Shown piece after piece: positions 6,341 through 6,507 of a stretch of DNA of 6,507 bases. The translations under genes and the position numbers were made by a program. A model generated the notes under the pieces. It had not been told where the DNA came from and ran no database searches. It saw nothing but the letters and a program-made list of their open reading frames with translations. Source of the stretch: JACCQS01 sp050999295 (GTDB lineage Bacteria; Actinomycetota; Actinomycetes; Mycobacteriales; Geodermatophilaceae); assembly GCA_050999295.1 (NCBI GenBank), contig JBPCPI010000141.1:1-6507 (forward strand), given 5' to 3'. Positions within the stretch are counted from its first letter, which is position 1, and every line of letters begins with the position of its first letter.

Positions 6341-6507
6341 TTATCCCTTCGTAGCGCCGTAGGCGGACGCCAGTGTCTCGGCTACTGCGGCCATGGAGAA
6401 CTTCTGTTCGGCGAGGGCCTTGGCTCTCTCGCCCATCTTGAGACGAAGTGCCGAGTCGGCCAACAACCGCCTGATGGCATCCGCCAGGTCGTCGACGCCG
6501 TTCGAGA
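6341..6507 (-). CDS. Glycosyltransferase family 4-type, C-terminal end (partial)
   Basis: The minus-strand frame enters at the window edge and ends at TAA 6343-6341, giving 54 residues. The sequence SNGVDDLADAIRRLLADSAL, then RLKMGERAKALAEQKFSMA and AVAETLASAYGATKG, is the closing helix pair of GT-B glycosyltransferases, in which an 'xAxAIxxLLxDxxLRxxMGxxA' pattern follows the nucleotide-sugar site. Such enzymes transfer sugars from NDP-sugars during exopolysaccharide or cell-wall glycan synthesis. It converges on the GH71 gene with three bases between stops. Donor and acceptor cannot be told from this piece. Confidence 0.8.
   Translation of the reverse strand, partial: SNGVDDLADAIRRLLADSALRLKMGERAKALAEQKFSMAAVAETLASAYGATKG

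Noticed and set aside
5133..6362. GH71 gene taken as a simple 409-residue ORF
   Set aside because: Its start lies inside the family's conserved N-terminal region, it lacks the signal peptide, and its C-terminus departs from the family and overlaps the neighbouring stop. The three-indel reconstruction fits better.
1..6507. CRISPR array, rRNA or tRNA genes, and origins
   Set aside because: No regularly spaced repeats, cloverleaf or rRNA-like stretches were seen on either strand.

Overview
The window is GC-rich DNA with GTG starts, little poly-T at gene ends, and integrase, IS21 and GH71 proteins of actinobacterial type. This suggests a soil or environmental Actinomycetota, possibly of the Nocardioides kind; the lineage is inferred, not proven. 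It is an accessory region where a decayed integrative element, an IS21-family insertion sequence and a polysaccharide-related locus meet.

Layout: (1) Bases 1-105 hold the last 34 codons of an unrecognised plus-strand gene. (2) Bases 272-2661, minus strand, hold a compact operon-like block read from right to left: an excisionase (xis) that has lost its start, a tyrosine integrase (int), a BrnT-like toxin candidate, a ribbon-helix-helix antitoxin candidate, and a small acidic ORF with a possible out-of-frame continuation. Gaps are 9 and 7 bases, and there are start/stop overlaps. (3) Bases 2662-4826 are a complete IS21-family element of 2165 bases with paired terminal repeats, istA (DDE transposase) and istB (AAA+ helper). 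It abuts xis exactly where the xis start should be, and no target duplication is visible. (4) Bases 4916-6337, plus strand, hold a secreted GH71 (alpha-1,3-glucanase-type) glycoside hydrolase behind a plausible leaderless promoter. It converges on the C-terminus of a GT4-type glycosyltransferase (6341-6507), suggesting an exopolysaccharide or cell-wall glycan locus.

The dominant odd feature is that every long gene is broken by small indels: int once, istA twice, istB once near its end, GH71 three times, and the small acidic gene possibly twice. Six of the seven well-supported breaks are repaired by restoring one base; the istB break needs two. They lie in unrelated genes, including an IS whose ends look intact. 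Uncorrected deletion-type sequencing error is therefore at least as likely as biological decay, and gene status should be read with that in mind.

Working together: xis and int would excise and integrate the element. The toxin-antitoxin pair directly downstream of int would stabilise it. The IS appears to have severed xis from its promoter and start, and may mark the junction of a rearrangement that joined the element to the glycan locus. I found no CRISPR array, rRNA or tRNA.
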